Positions 44,226 to 51,285 of a stretch of 64,000 nucleotides of DNA are shown here, one piece after another. Source of the DNA: a virus. The position numbers and the translations under genes were made by a program. The notes under the pieces are model-generated. The model was not told the DNA's origin. It worked only from the letters and a program-made list of their open reading frames with translations, and did not search any database. Position 1 is the stretch's first letter; each line of letters opens with the position of its first letter. The DNA lies in IMG/VR virus record IMGVR_UViG_3300034117_001582, positions 186,001 to 250,000 of that record. One strand, given 5' to 3'.

Positions 44226-44660
44226 TTAATGACCAGATTGTGAACCTCCATGGTCGTAACGTTCACGTGGGTCCTGTGAATATTGTGGGTCATACTTACT
44301 TGGTTTGCCGTAACTTGTATATTTTGATGTTTGATTGTCATCAACCATTTTCATTGCATCATTAGGATTCATACCGTAATCGGCATAAATTAATCCTTTA
44401 CCTTTTCTTTTTAAATCTCTCAATGATTCTTCATCACCTCTACAATATCTAATGATGATAACCTTGTTTCCGTCTTCATCTTCTTCAATATCAACATGAC
44501 CTTTATTATCTTCTTCATCCATATATTCTTCTGATGAGTCACAATCAACGGCTTTTATATCAAATGTAAAATCCTCATTTGAATTTTCTTCCATTTCCAT
44601 AATAGTTCTTTTAACAATTCTTGTTAAATCTCTTTCAGTTAATCTTATAATTCTTGCCAT
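44226..44660 (-). CDS. Tagged acidic protein with His/Gly/Ser-rich tail
   Basis: 144 residues. The tag RIIRLTERDLTRIVKRTIME ends I-M-E. An acidic centre follows (SSEEYMDEEDNKGHVDIEED) with a beta hairpin (KVIIIRYCRGDEESL). The tail is polar (DPRERYDHGGSQSGH) and looks disordered. No family recognised. GTATTTATTAATAA lies upstream. Confidence 0.65.
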   Translation of the reverse strand: MARIIRLTERDLTRIVKRTIMEMEENSNEDFTFDIKAVDCDSSEEYMDEEDNKGHVDIEEDEDGNKVIIIRYCRGDEESLRDLKRKGKGLIYADYGMNPNDAMKMVDDNQTSKYTSYGKPSKYDPQYSQDPRERYDHGGSQSGH

Positions 44661-44694
44661 AATATTTTAATTTATTAATAAATACTTTGATATT

Positions 44695-44725
44695 CAAAAA
44701 ACCCCACCTTAATTAAAAGATAGGG
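44695..44725 (-). terminator. Intrinsic terminator after the 99-residue coiled-coil gene
   Basis: CCCACCTT...AAAGATAGGG on the plus strand with A5 before it; on the minus strand a T-run follows the stem. Weaker stem than its neighbours. Confidence 0.6.
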
Positions 44726-44731
44726 ATTTTT

Positions 44732-45031
44732 TTAGGATTTTAATTTATCCAAAACTTGAATAAGTTGGTCAGCTCGTTTGTCAGTGTGACTTCTAGAATC
44801 TTGGTGGACTTCCTCAATACGTCTATGGATATGTTCCAAAGTGATATCCAATTCACGTCTTTGGTCATCCAATCTTCTTTGGGAGTATTCCATTTCCCGC
44901 AAATAAGACAATTCCAATTCTTTTAAATCTTTTTTTGTTCTAACAACCATAACTAACCCCCAAACAAGAGCAACAATAAAAATTATTGCAATAATCGAAA
45001 GGATACCTAAAGTAAAATAAAATGTTTCCAT
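44732..45031 (-). CDS. Single-span membrane protein with coiled-coil tail
   Basis: 99 residues from Met at 45031; the frame extends to 45061. One N-terminal transmembrane helix (LGILSIIAIIFIVALVWGLVMVV) is followed by a Glu/Arg/Leu-rich coiled coil (RREMEYSQRRLDDQRRELDI-like) to the end. No tag and only a weak upstream element, GGTATAAAC. The layout is that of spanin-like or membrane-anchor proteins; no specific assignment. Confidence 0.65.
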   Translation of the reverse strand: METFYFTLGILSIIAIIFIVALVWGLVMVVRTKKDLKELELSYLREMEYSQRRLDDQRRELDITLEHIHRRIEEVHQDSRSHTDKRADQLIQVLDKLKS

Positions 45032-45099
45032 TAATTTAAGATTTTGTTGTTTATACCTCAAGGGTATATAAAGTATAATGAAAACATATTAAAAATAAA

Positions 45100-45126
45100 T
45101 AAAAAACCCCTCTTTGTTGGGAGGGG
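45100..45126 (-). terminator. Intrinsic terminator after the 145-residue gene
   Basis: CCCCTC/GAGGGG stem (plus-strand 45107-45126) with A6 on the left, giving T6 on the minus strand. Confidence 0.8.
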
Positions 45127-45156
45127 AATCATTTTAAATTTATCAAAATAATTGTT

Positions 45157-45594
45157 TTAGTGATTTTCTCCTGATAAGTACTTAGGATTTGGATATACTA
45201 TCTTCTTATTATATAATTTATTCTTATCTTCATCGGATAACTTTGGGGTCTTGTCTTTGGATTTGGATGCAAGTAGTGAAACAAGTGGTTCTAATGGTGT
45301 TAAAGGCACAGGAGATTTAATGAGCAAACAATTTAATACTTTTGTTACTTCTTTTAGATTATTGTAGGTCAACATATTTCCAATAGCATTTAGACATTCT
45401 TTACTTATTAAATCTCCAGTACCCATAGTACCAGACAAAGTCTTTTTAGGTTTTGTGTCACAAGATTTTGGTATACTTAGAGTTGTTTTACTAAAACAGC
45501 CACCGACCATTGATGTGGTGTCTTCCTCTTCTTTAAGAACTCTTCTTACAATACGTGATAAATCTCTTTCTGTTAATCTAACTATTCTTGCCAT
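45157..45594 (-). CDS. Tagged hypothetical protein with several Cys
   Basis: 145 residues. The tag RIVRLTERDLSRIVRRVLKE ends L-K-E. The body has GGCFSKTTLSIPKSCD, a helix with CLNAIGNMLTYNNLKEVTKVL, and a Pro/Leu/Ser stretch (SPVPLTPLEPLVSLLASKS). No recognised family. It has its own upstream GTATTTATAATAA (45611-45618) and downstream terminator. Confidence 0.65.
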   Translation of the reverse strand: MARIVRLTERDLSRIVRRVLKEEEDTTSMVGGCFSKTTLSIPKSCDTKPKKTLSGTMGTGDLISKECLNAIGNMLTYNNLKEVTKVLNCLLIKSPVPLTPLEPLVSLLASKSKDKTPKLSDEDKNKLYNKKIVYPNPKYLSGENH

Positions 45595-45610
45595 AATATT
45601 TTAATTTATT

Positions 45611-45618
45611 ATAAATAC
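45611..45618 (-). promoter_or_regulatory. Candidate phage late promoter before the 145-residue gene
   Basis: Minus-strand AGTATTTATAATAAA, 16 nt before the ATG at 45594. Confidence 0.5.
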
Positions 45619-45627
45619 TTCGTAAAA

Positions 45628-45653
45628 CAAAAAACCCCTCTGTTGGGAGGGGG
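45628..45653 (-). terminator. Intrinsic terminator after the 148-residue gene
   Basis: CCCCTC-TGTTGG-GAGGGG stem, with T-rich sequence following on the minus strand. Confidence 0.8.
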
Positions 45654-45674
45654 AGTATTTTAATTTTTTTAAAA

Positions 45675-46121
45675 TTATAGATATGCTTTTATATGATTTC
45701 TTTTTAACCAACTTCTAACTTGTTCCTCTGTTTGACCTTTTTGTATTTTTGATAATACATGTTTACGGTCACCATTACCTAGTATTTCACCGGTTTTTGG
45801 AACATATTTTATCATGAGATACCCGTCCATTGGTTTTTTTAATTGAATCTCTATGCCGGTTTTAGCAGTTACGGTAACCTCTTGATATGTTTGTAACTTT
45901 GCATACCTATCGGTACCATCGTCTTTACAAGGAATTTCTTTATAATTATTATCAATACAACTGTCAGGATCTCCATACCTATCGGTATCATTGCCCTTAC
46001 AAGCTATTCTATTACCTTTAAAATCAATACAGAATCCTTCTTCATCCGCAGTATTTTCATTAATTATTCGTTTAACAATTCTTGCTAAATCAGATTCAGT
46101 TAATCTTATAATTCTTGCCAT
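45675..46121 (-). CDS. Tagged protein with two short Cys repeats
   Basis: 148 residues. The tag RIIRLTESDLARIVKRIINE ends I-N-E. Two consecutive ~21-residue units follow, CIDFKGNRIACKGNDTDRYG and CIDNNYKEIPCKDDGTDRYA. A beta region (EVTVTAKTGIEIQLKKP) comes next, then a C-terminal helix with KGQTEEQVRSWLKRN. The repeats recall small metal- or disulfide-stabilised loops. Upstream element at 46137-46144. Confidence 0.65.
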   Translation of the reverse strand: MARIIRLTESDLARIVKRIINENTADEEGFCIDFKGNRIACKGNDTDRYGDPDSCIDNNYKEIPCKDDGTDRYAKLQTYQEVTVTAKTGIEIQLKKPMDGYLMIKYVPKTGEILGNGDRKHVLSKIQKGQTEEQVRSWLKRNHIKAYL

Positions 46122-46136
46122 AATTTATATTTTATT

Positions 46137-46144
46137 ATAAATAC
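46137..46144 (-). promoter_or_regulatory. Candidate phage late promoter before the 148-residue gene
   Basis: Minus-strand GTATTTATAATAAAA, 15 nt before the ATG at 46121. The flanking stretch 46159-46176 is a G-run (GGGGGCGGGGGG) that is unusual for this AT-rich DNA. Confidence 0.45.
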
Positions 46145-46216
46145 ATCATAAAACAAAAAAGGAAGGGGGCGGGGGGATGGTTCAATGTAAAAAATTTTTC
46201 CAGAAAATTAGCCGTG

Positions 46217-46621
46217 TTATAAATACAATTTTATTATATCAATAGGGTCCAACCCTATTTCACTAATATTAAATAGTTTGTTTAAACGGTCTCCCGTTAA
46301 TGAGGAAGTTGCTCCAAGTTCATTATCTATTTCTATATCATAAAATATTTCCAAAGCAAATCCACCATTGCGTTCGCTATCCACAAATAAAAAAGTTCTA
46401 TCCTTAAATTTAATAAGATACAAAGGACCAAATGGTTTTACCTGAGACCTAAACCACCAACGGGTTACCAAATCACGAACATTAGTTGGCATATCATCAT
46501 ACGTCTCAATAAGTTTAACTTCCAATTCAAAATCAAACTCATATTTCAAAAACTTTTTAAACTTATCGGTTTTTGATTCAAACAATAAGTTATACTGGTC
46601 TTCAGTTATAATGATTTTCAT
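46217..46621 (-). CDS. Tagged protein with the paralogous C-terminal domain of the 38-39 kb genes
   Basis: 134 residues from Met at 46621, the start shared with the MKIIITEDQYNLLFES tag. The body (FDFELEVKLIETYDDMPTNV, FGPLYLIKFKDRTFLF, GLDPIDIIKLYL) parallels the last ~110 residues of the proteins at 37752 and 38444. This is a minimal, single-domain version: one tag plus one domain. Confidence 0.7.
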   Translation of the reverse strand: MKIIITEDQYNLLFESKTDKFKKFLKYEFDFELEVKLIETYDDMPTNVRDLVTRWWFRSQVKPFGPLYLIKFKDRTFLFVDSERNGGFALEIFYDIEIDNELGATSSLTGDRLNKLFNISEIGLDPIDIIKLYL

Positions 46622-46642
46622 ATAAGATAAATATAAGGAAAC

Positions 46643-46667
46643 AAAAAACCCCACTGATGAGGTGGGG
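46643..46667 (-). terminator. Intrinsic terminator after the 201-residue gene
   Basis: CCCCAC-TGATGAG-GTGGGG stem with T6 following on the minus strand. Its sequence nearly repeats the terminator at 41271. Confidence 0.85.
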
Positions 46668-46693
46668 AATTATTTTACATATTATAAGGATTA

Positions 46694-47299
46694 CTAATCA
46701 AGTTCTGAACCCCATGATTTAATTATATTATTAATTGGTTTTTTGTGCCATTTTCTATAAATGTCAATACTATCTTTAACATCTTCCATCATATCACCAT
46801 TAAATCTTTGTTTATATAGGGTTACAACTTCATTATATTTTTTCCAACATTCAGGACAGTTTCCTTCTTTTTTTAAAGGTTTTGACATATTTAAAAATGC
46901 TGCTTCAATAGGGGCTTCCGCATTCCCATCAGTTATAAACTCAGGAGCGGAGTAATCTTTAGGTACCATCTTTTTTCCAAATTCTTGTTGAATCAAGACC
47001 GCTAATGAGTGACTTTTCTGTAATGATGCGTAAATTAAATCGGCAAGTTCTTTTGTTGTCATTGAATTTTCAATATAGTTATAATCAAGTTCTCCACCTT
47101 CAATAACGTCCCTATACAAATTTTTAATTTTTTGAATAAAGGATGGTTCATTTTGTTCAGAAATTAAAGGTTTAACATCTCCCAATGTTGATTCCATTAA
47201 TTGTTTAAACCTTGAAGTATCAACCGACATACCCCCATTATGTTGTTCACGAATACTATTCTTTTCTTCGTCTGATAAATTATTTAATAAATGTTTCAT
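46694..47299 (-). CDS. Tagged hypothetical protein
   Basis: 201 residues. The N-terminus reads LNNLSDEEKNSIREQHNGGM, then FKQLMESTLGDVKPLISEQN (I-S-E at ~47). The second stretch repeats the tag of the 446-residue protein, so the true processing site may be at LISE. The remaining ~150 residues are helical with C-x-x-C (NCPECWKKYNE). Unrecognised. Upstream element at 47318-47325. Confidence 0.7.
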   Translation of the reverse strand: MKHLLNNLSDEEKNSIREQHNGGMSVDTSRFKQLMESTLGDVKPLISEQNEPSFIQKIKNLYRDVIEGGELDYNYIENSMTTKELADLIYASLQKSHSLAVLIQQEFGKKMVPKDYSAPEFITDGNAEAPIEAAFLNMSKPLKKEGNCPECWKKYNEVVTLYKQRFNGDMMEDVKDSIDIYRKWHKKPINNIIKSWGSELD

Positions 47300-47317
47300 A
47301 ATATATTTGTTTTATTT

Positions 47318-47325
47318 ATAAATAC
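47318..47325 (-). promoter_or_regulatory. Candidate phage late promoter before the 201-residue gene
   Basis: Minus-strand GGTATTTATAAATAAAAC, 18 nt before the ATG at 47299. Confidence 0.5.
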
Positions 47326-47333
47326 CACATAAA

Positions 47334-47364
47334 ACAAAAACCCCCACTCGTTGGAATAGGGGTT
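47334..47364 (-). terminator. Intrinsic terminator after the 119-residue gene
   Basis: CCCC...GGGG stem with T5 following on the minus strand, between the stop at 47386 and the next promoter element. Confidence 0.75.
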
Positions 47365-47385
47365 TAATAATTTGACCGATATGAA

Positions 47386-47745
47386 TTAATATTTAGGTTC
47401 TCTACCACACGTTAGTTTATAGTAGTAAATTATAAAATCAAGTTTCTCATTAATTAGATATTCCCTTATTGATAAATCCAATGAATTACCATCAGATTCA
47501 AATTCAGATTTAATCTGTTCATTATGTAAATATAACCTTAAAAACAATCTTTCCATTACATGATTAAAGTATGTTTTTAGTTTTAAATATTTACAAATTT
47601 TCATATCAGACAATATCCCTATTAACAATTCAGTTATATCAATCCCCCTTCTTCTGAAATATGTGTCACTTATTGTTGATTCAGATATTACCTGTTTAAC
47701 GATTCTTGTAATATCTGATTCCGTAAGTCTTATAGTTTTTTTCAT
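47386..47745 (-). CDS. Tagged hypothetical protein
   Basis: 119 residues from Met at 47745, where KKTIRLTESDITRIVKQVISE begins (I-S-E). ATATTTATCATTAT directly precedes it. The body is helical and Tyr/Leu-rich (FNHVMERLFLRLYLHNEQI). Unrecognised. Confidence 0.65.
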   Translation of the reverse strand: MKKTIRLTESDITRIVKQVISESTISDTYFRRRGIDITELLIGILSDMKICKYLKLKTYFNHVMERLFLRLYLHNEQIKSEFESDGNSLDLSIREYLINEKLDFIIYYYKLTCGREPKY

Positions 47746-47766
47746 ATAATGATAAATATATGGGGA

Positions 47767-47797
47767 AATAAAAAACCCCACTAGTTGGAATGGGGGG
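47767..47797 (-). terminator. Intrinsic terminator after the 124-residue gene
   Basis: CCCCACT...AATGGGGG stem with T5 on the minus strand, 5 nt past the stop at 47802. Confidence 0.75.
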
Positions 47798-47801
47798 TAT
47801 C

Positions 47802-48176
47802 TTATCTTTTATTCCATTTGGATTTTAATTTGGACTTGTATTTTTTTGGGATGTACTCAAATAAAAACTCTTTCACCCTCTTTCTATATTTTTCATCTAC
47901 CTGTTTAAAATAAAACCCCGAACCTCTAAGTAACTTAAATGTGATTAATCCCCCCATTTGTTCTAAAAAATGGTCTTCATTTTTAAAACCATTAGTATCT
48001 ATGTCATCAATAGTTTTATTAACAACATTTAATATGTGGTCATTTAATGAAGTATCTTTTTTATTATAGAATCTTTCTAAATCCGATATCTTTTTTATTT
48101 CATCACTTTCTTCAGTTATAACTCGTCTAACCATTTCTATAAGTTCTGATTCTGTAAGTCTAATTACTTTTTTCAT
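47802..48176 (-). CDS. Tagged hypothetical protein
   Basis: 124 residues. The tag KKVIRLTESELIEMVRRVITE ends I-T-E. The body is helical and ends in a very basic tail (KKYKSKLKSKWNKR). Possibly nucleic-acid-associated; not recognised. Confidence 0.65.
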   Translation of the reverse strand: MKKVIRLTESELIEMVRRVITEESDEIKKISDLERFYNKKDTSLNDHILNVVNKTIDDIDTNGFKNEDHFLEQMGGLITFKLLRGSGFYFKQVDEKYRKRVKEFLFEYIPKKYKSKLKSKWNKR

Positions 48177-48193
48177 AGTATTATTGTTTAAAT

Positions 48194-48201
48194 ATAAATA
48201 C
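48194..48201 (-). promoter_or_regulatory. Candidate phage late promoter before the 124-residue gene
   Basis: Minus-strand GGTATTTATATTTAAAC, 17 nt before the ATG at 48176. Confidence 0.45.
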
Positions 48202-48508
48202 CCCTATTTTCCTAAAATTTTTCTGGAATTTTTTTTTAACATATAGGGGGTATTCCGACTTTTAAAGAATTTTTACCAAAATATTTTTTAAGACCATATA
48301 CCCTTTTTTATAACCCATACTCTGCAAGAGGGATTGACCCCCCTTTTGACCCCTGACATTGTGTCAGAAAGAGGGAGGATACGGGGGAGGGGGCCCCCAT
48401 TAAATGAGGGGAGGGGGGTATGCCAAAGATATGAGGGGGGTAGACATAGGGGATGTTAGTTATCAACATAATGTTCATAAAGATATATGAAATAAATGTG
48501 GGGGATTG

Positions 48509-48540
48509 TTTGGCAGTATCAATAACATTCACTATCTTTG
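48509..48540 (+). promoter_or_regulatory. Bacteroidota-type promoter (TTTG-N20-TATCTTTG)
   Basis: TTTG at 48509-48512 and TATCTTTG at 48533-48540. The predicted transcript starts near 48547 and has about 75 nt before the ATG at 48623. Confidence 0.7.
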
Positions 48541-48570
48541 TATAGACAATGTGAGAGAGATGTCGGGCTG

Positions 48571-48601
48571 AGGGAACAACACCCTTTGGAGTGTAGACTC
48601 C
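48571..48601 (+). promoter_or_regulatory. Tandem hairpins in the leader of the small membrane-protein frame
   Basis: AGGG...CCCT (48571-48585) and GGAGT-GTAG-ACTCC (48588-48601) lie side by side just after the predicted transcription start. A structured leader or small RNA is possible; neither is a terminator, since no T-run follows. Confidence 0.35.
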
Positions 48602-48622
48602 AACCTGCCTTTATAATATATA

Positions 48623-48835
48623 ATGGGACTTATAAATAATTATGTTAGACCCCCTTGTCATATGAGATATTATACTTATCTTTGTTATATGATTTTTATA
48701 TACATAACACTTATCTCGGTCATCCTTATTGTTGGGGTATCTATTATGATTCTTAAGTGTTCCCCATCTTCTAAGGTGTCCTCGTTTATTCGTAGACATA
48801 TCATTACTGATGAAGACCTTGAACCATTGGACTAA
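48623..48835 (+). CDS. Possible 70-residue membrane protein
   Basis: The frame gives a hydrophobic core (CYMIFIYITLISVILIVGVSI, about residues 21-43) with basic flanks and an acidic end (TDEDLEPLD). A good host-type promoter lies 80 nt upstream, and the frame ends 4 nt into the convergent gene's 3' end, the compact spacing seen between real genes here. No tag. Codon use is hard to judge at this length. Confidence 0.45.
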   Translation: MGLINNYVRPPCHMRYYTYLCYMIFIYITLISVILIVGVSIMILKCSPSSKVSSFIRRHIITDEDLEPLD

Positions 48836-49149
48836 TCCCCATAGAACTCTTCCATCTTTTGTATTCCCATGTTTACTATTGTAGTTCTTATATCATGGTA
48901 GTCATCCTCAGATAAATTATAGTATTGATTTAAAAACTGTAATACATCTGACATGTGGGCATCAACTATTACAAATTGTCTTTTACTTACAATTGGTTTC
49001 TTACTCCATCCCTTCTTAGCAAATTCAAAATAGATTACACCATCATCGGTTAATCCCTCCTTATGTTTGAATATACATTTAATCCCCTTACTATCCTCAG
49101 TAATCATTGGGGAGTATTGTTCTATGATAAATTTTTCTATTACGTTCAT
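48832..49149 (-). CDS. Small hypothetical protein with tag-like N-terminus
   Basis: 105 residues. The opening MNVIEKFIIEQYSPMITEDS has an I-T-E site, a loose member of the tag group. A beta region follows (GIKCIFKHKEGLTDDGVIYF, KRQFVIVDAHM), then a helical end. Not recognised. An ATATTTATTAAC element lies 20 nt before the ATG. Confidence 0.65.
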   Translation of the reverse strand: MNVIEKFIIEQYSPMITEDSKGIKCIFKHKEGLTDDGVIYFEFAKKGWSKKPIVSKRQFVIVDAHMSDVLQFLNQYYNLSEDDYHDIRTTIVNMGIQKMEEFYGD

Positions 49150-50103
49150 AACTATACATTAAGGTTAATAAATATATTCCATAATGTGAATAACAAATGG
49201 GGATGACAGTATGTCAGGAGGGAATTGTTGATAACTATTTATGTTAATTTATTTGATTTTGTCAAAATGTCAGTCAGCGAACACGAACGGGACAATCCCT
49301 TTTCCCACTTTATCCCACATCTTCTTACCACTATTTACCACCACAATTCCCTCTGTTGCTATAGTGAGACTAATAAATCCCCTCTATCAGTACCGCCATA
49401 AAGGTTTTTTTAGGTATACAGATTTTCCAGCTAAAAATTGTATTAATACTGTAGAGGCGGCCGAGACGTAGTCTTATAGTTCTTCCAACGTATAGGGAAC
49501 CGAAAATATCCCCTTCAACGTGTCATTAAGTCATATCACCAACGTTTAAGACCTCTATAGTTTAGTGGTAATATGTGGGACAATTAGTCATATCATATAA
49601 ATCAGGTTTCACCTGACCACAGTGATATATAACATCAGTCCCTCTAATAAGTTCTATGTATATTATTCCCTTATACATAACGAAGTTATTCTATATATGA
49701 ATTACTTTAAAGAACACCATATACCACATGTGAATGTCTACCACTATTATGGGGAGAGGTCGAAGACCGATTAAATGGGGGGAACTATCAGGTAAACTTT
49801 CTATACCTGAGAACCTCATCATGTAAAAGAACTATACATTATCTTATCGTAATGTGGATTACTGTAATGACCATTACATTACTGTTTAAGATATGTCCCA
49901 TTAATTACCACATATCCTTTATACAAAGGTAACGATTACTCTTGTTTTTTATACGAAGGTAAAGATTACTCTCGTTAAGAGTATAGGATAAATTTATGAG
50001 GTGAATTCCGTAGTGATAACGGAGGACTATGAACCGAATGAATTAATCGTATAGTCTAACTTACTTTCCCTATAATGTAGAGGATTAGTTATTTTATACA
50101 TTA
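49150..50103. other. About 950-nt non-coding region with hairpins and a direct repeat
   Basis: Both strands are closed by frequent stops; the one 76-codon frame (49241-49471) has unconvincing composition. Perfect short hairpins occur at 49602-49616 (TCAGGT-TTC-ACCTGA), 49758-49768 (GGTC-GAA-GACC), 49788-49810 (TCAGGTA/TACCTGA, 9-nt loop) and 49863-49878 (TGTAAT-GACC-ATTACA). A 24-nt imperfect direct repeat lies at 49921/49951. Structured RNA, an origin or a recombination region are all possible. Confidence 0.6.
49921..49974. repeat. Imperfect direct repeat, two 24-nt copies 30 nt apart
   Basis: ATACAAAGGTAACGATTACT and ATACGAAGGTAAAGATTACT (first 20 nt of each copy) differ at two positions. 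The second copy runs into an ACTCT-CGTTA-AGAGT inverted repeat. Confidence 0.7.
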
Positions 50104-51225
50104 TTATGCGTAGTTAACGTCTCTTGTTGTATCTATTTTTGCAAACTCCTGAGAGTAATCGTATATCTTATTTAAATCCACCTCTATATATGAATCATAC
50201 TCATCTTTTACTGTTTTTGTTGCGGTATTAAAAAGTGTTTTAACGTCATGTGCGTCAGTATCATTAATAAACAATTTAAAATTTAATAACGTAATATCTT
50301 CTGTACTTTTGAATGGTATCTTCATTAAATTATTCTCGTAAACCACATTAAAAACATTATCACCACTTTTAATCTTAACATTATCTTTTATTAATTTAAT
50401 AAAATTATCTAATGTTCCAAAATCATCTACCCCTAAAAGTCTTTTTAAATTTTGAACTCTTGATGAATTTTCAGTAGCAGAGTTACCGTAATCGGTATTA
50501 GTATTAACGGAAATTTGGGGGCCTTTAGCGTCTTCTGGTAAATAATCCACACCCTTACTGATAAAATACCCGCTAAGGCAGTGATTAAACTCGTGTACTA
50601 AAATTAACATAATAGAGTTTTTATTAACGTCACTTGGAAATACATTTTTAACACAAAAATTCAACTTAGAATATTCACCTTTAATAACAAACCCACCTGT
50701 AGAATCGTCACATGTCAAACTAAAAACTAAATTTACACTATTTAAAAAGTTTTTTAATTCATTTTTTTGTTTGTTATCCCATGCCGTTATCACGCCTTTT
50801 AATTTTACCTCCTCTTCTTTTACCATATCATTAAAAAACTCAAGGGTTTCTTTTGCTCTTTGTAATTCAGAAATATTGGCATTTTTTAACCCATTAACTT
50901 TGTTTTGCCAATTAATTACTTGTTTTTTATATTTTTCTAAATCTTCTGTATTGTATTTAGAACCTTTTCCTATTTTTTCTTGAACTTTTTTATTGAACCA
51001 CTCGCTATCTATGTATTTTAACATGTAAGTTTTTGCTTCTGTAAAAAATGGTTTAACAAAATTTTCAACCTCTGTTATTTTTTCTTGTTCGGTTTTGGCT
51101 TTGTCTTCCCAATAGGCTCGAAGGGTATTTAAATTAATGTTTTTTAATTTACAAGCATCATCCACTTCCTCTTTAATTACACCCATTATTGATTGTATTC
51201 TTCTTATGTTTTCGTGTAAATTCAT
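50104..51225 (-). CDS. Tagged HEXXH metallopeptidase-like protein, long form
   Basis: 373 residues. The tag MNLHENIRRIQSIMGVIKE ends I-K-E. The zinc motif HEFNH is at 211-215 within MLILVHEFNHCLSGYF. It is closely related over its whole length to the 355-residue protein at 53720: EEVDDACKLK, EKITEVENFVKPFF, TYMLKYxDSEWFNKK, LLxVxDFGTLDNFIKLIKDNV and an identical DVNYA end. It carries about 70 extra residues (~84-155, coiled-coil-like) that the paralogue lacks. Probably a zinc protease acting on a host protein; target unknown. ATATATTTATTA precedes the ATG. Confidence 0.75.
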   Translation of the reverse strand: MNLHENIRRIQSIMGVIKEEVDDACKLKNINLNTLRAYWEDKAKTEQEKITEVENFVKPFFTEAKTYMLKYIDSEWFNKKVQEKIGKGSKYNTEDLEKYKKQVINWQNKVNGLKNANISELQRAKETLEFFNDMVKEEEVKLKGVITAWDNKQKNELKNFLNSVNLVFSLTCDDSTGGFVIKGEYSKLNFCVKNVFPSDVNKNSIMLILVHEFNHCLSGYFISKGVDYLPEDAKGPQISVNTNTDYGNSATENSSRVQNLKRLLGVDDFGTLDNFIKLIKDNVKIKSGDNVFNVVYENNLMKIPFKSTEDITLLNFKLFINDTDAHDVKTLFNTATKTVKDEYDSYIEVDLNKIYDYSQEFAKIDTTRDVNYA

Positions 51226-51242
51226 ATTAATAAATATATCAT

Positions 51243-51278
51243 AAATAAAAATCCCCCCATCTTTACAAGTGGAGGATT
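51243..51278 (-). terminator. Intrinsic terminator between the 233- and 373-residue genes
   Basis: Minus-strand TCCTCCACTTGTAAAGATGGGGGGA hairpin with TTTTTATTTAT after it. Confidence 0.65.
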
Positions 51279-51285
51279 AGTCATT

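Larger units (their letters stand above)
48177..48622. other. Non-coding stretch with G-runs, hairpin and a host-type promoter
   Basis: No convincing gene. The first ~120 nt hold the promoter element of the 124-residue gene and T-rich sequence. 48353-48367 is a perfect hairpin (CTGACA-TTG-TGTCAG). 48383-48440 carries five runs of four to six G, with a GGGGGCCCCC palindrome at 48389-48398. The last part holds the promoter at 48509-48540 and a structured leader. Confidence 0.7.

Noticed and set aside
48308-48532. 74-codon minus-strand frame
   Set aside because: Pro/Ser/Ile composition follows the C-runs of the G-rich segment; no upstream element, and it overlaps the promoter at 48509-48540.
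49241-49471. 76-codon plus-strand frame
   Set aside because: No promoter or coding-like composition, and isolated in a region closed by stops on both strands.
49550-49625. tRNA-like stretch around TAGTTTAGTGGTAAT
   Set aside because: The D-arm-like text has no matching acceptor stem or T-arm (no GTTCRAATC-type block) at the right distance.
49677-49692. loxP-like half-site ATAACGAAGTTAT
   Set aside because: It is a short ATAAC-GAA-GTTAT hairpin without a second arm or an 8-bp spacer; coincidence in AT-rich DNA is likely.
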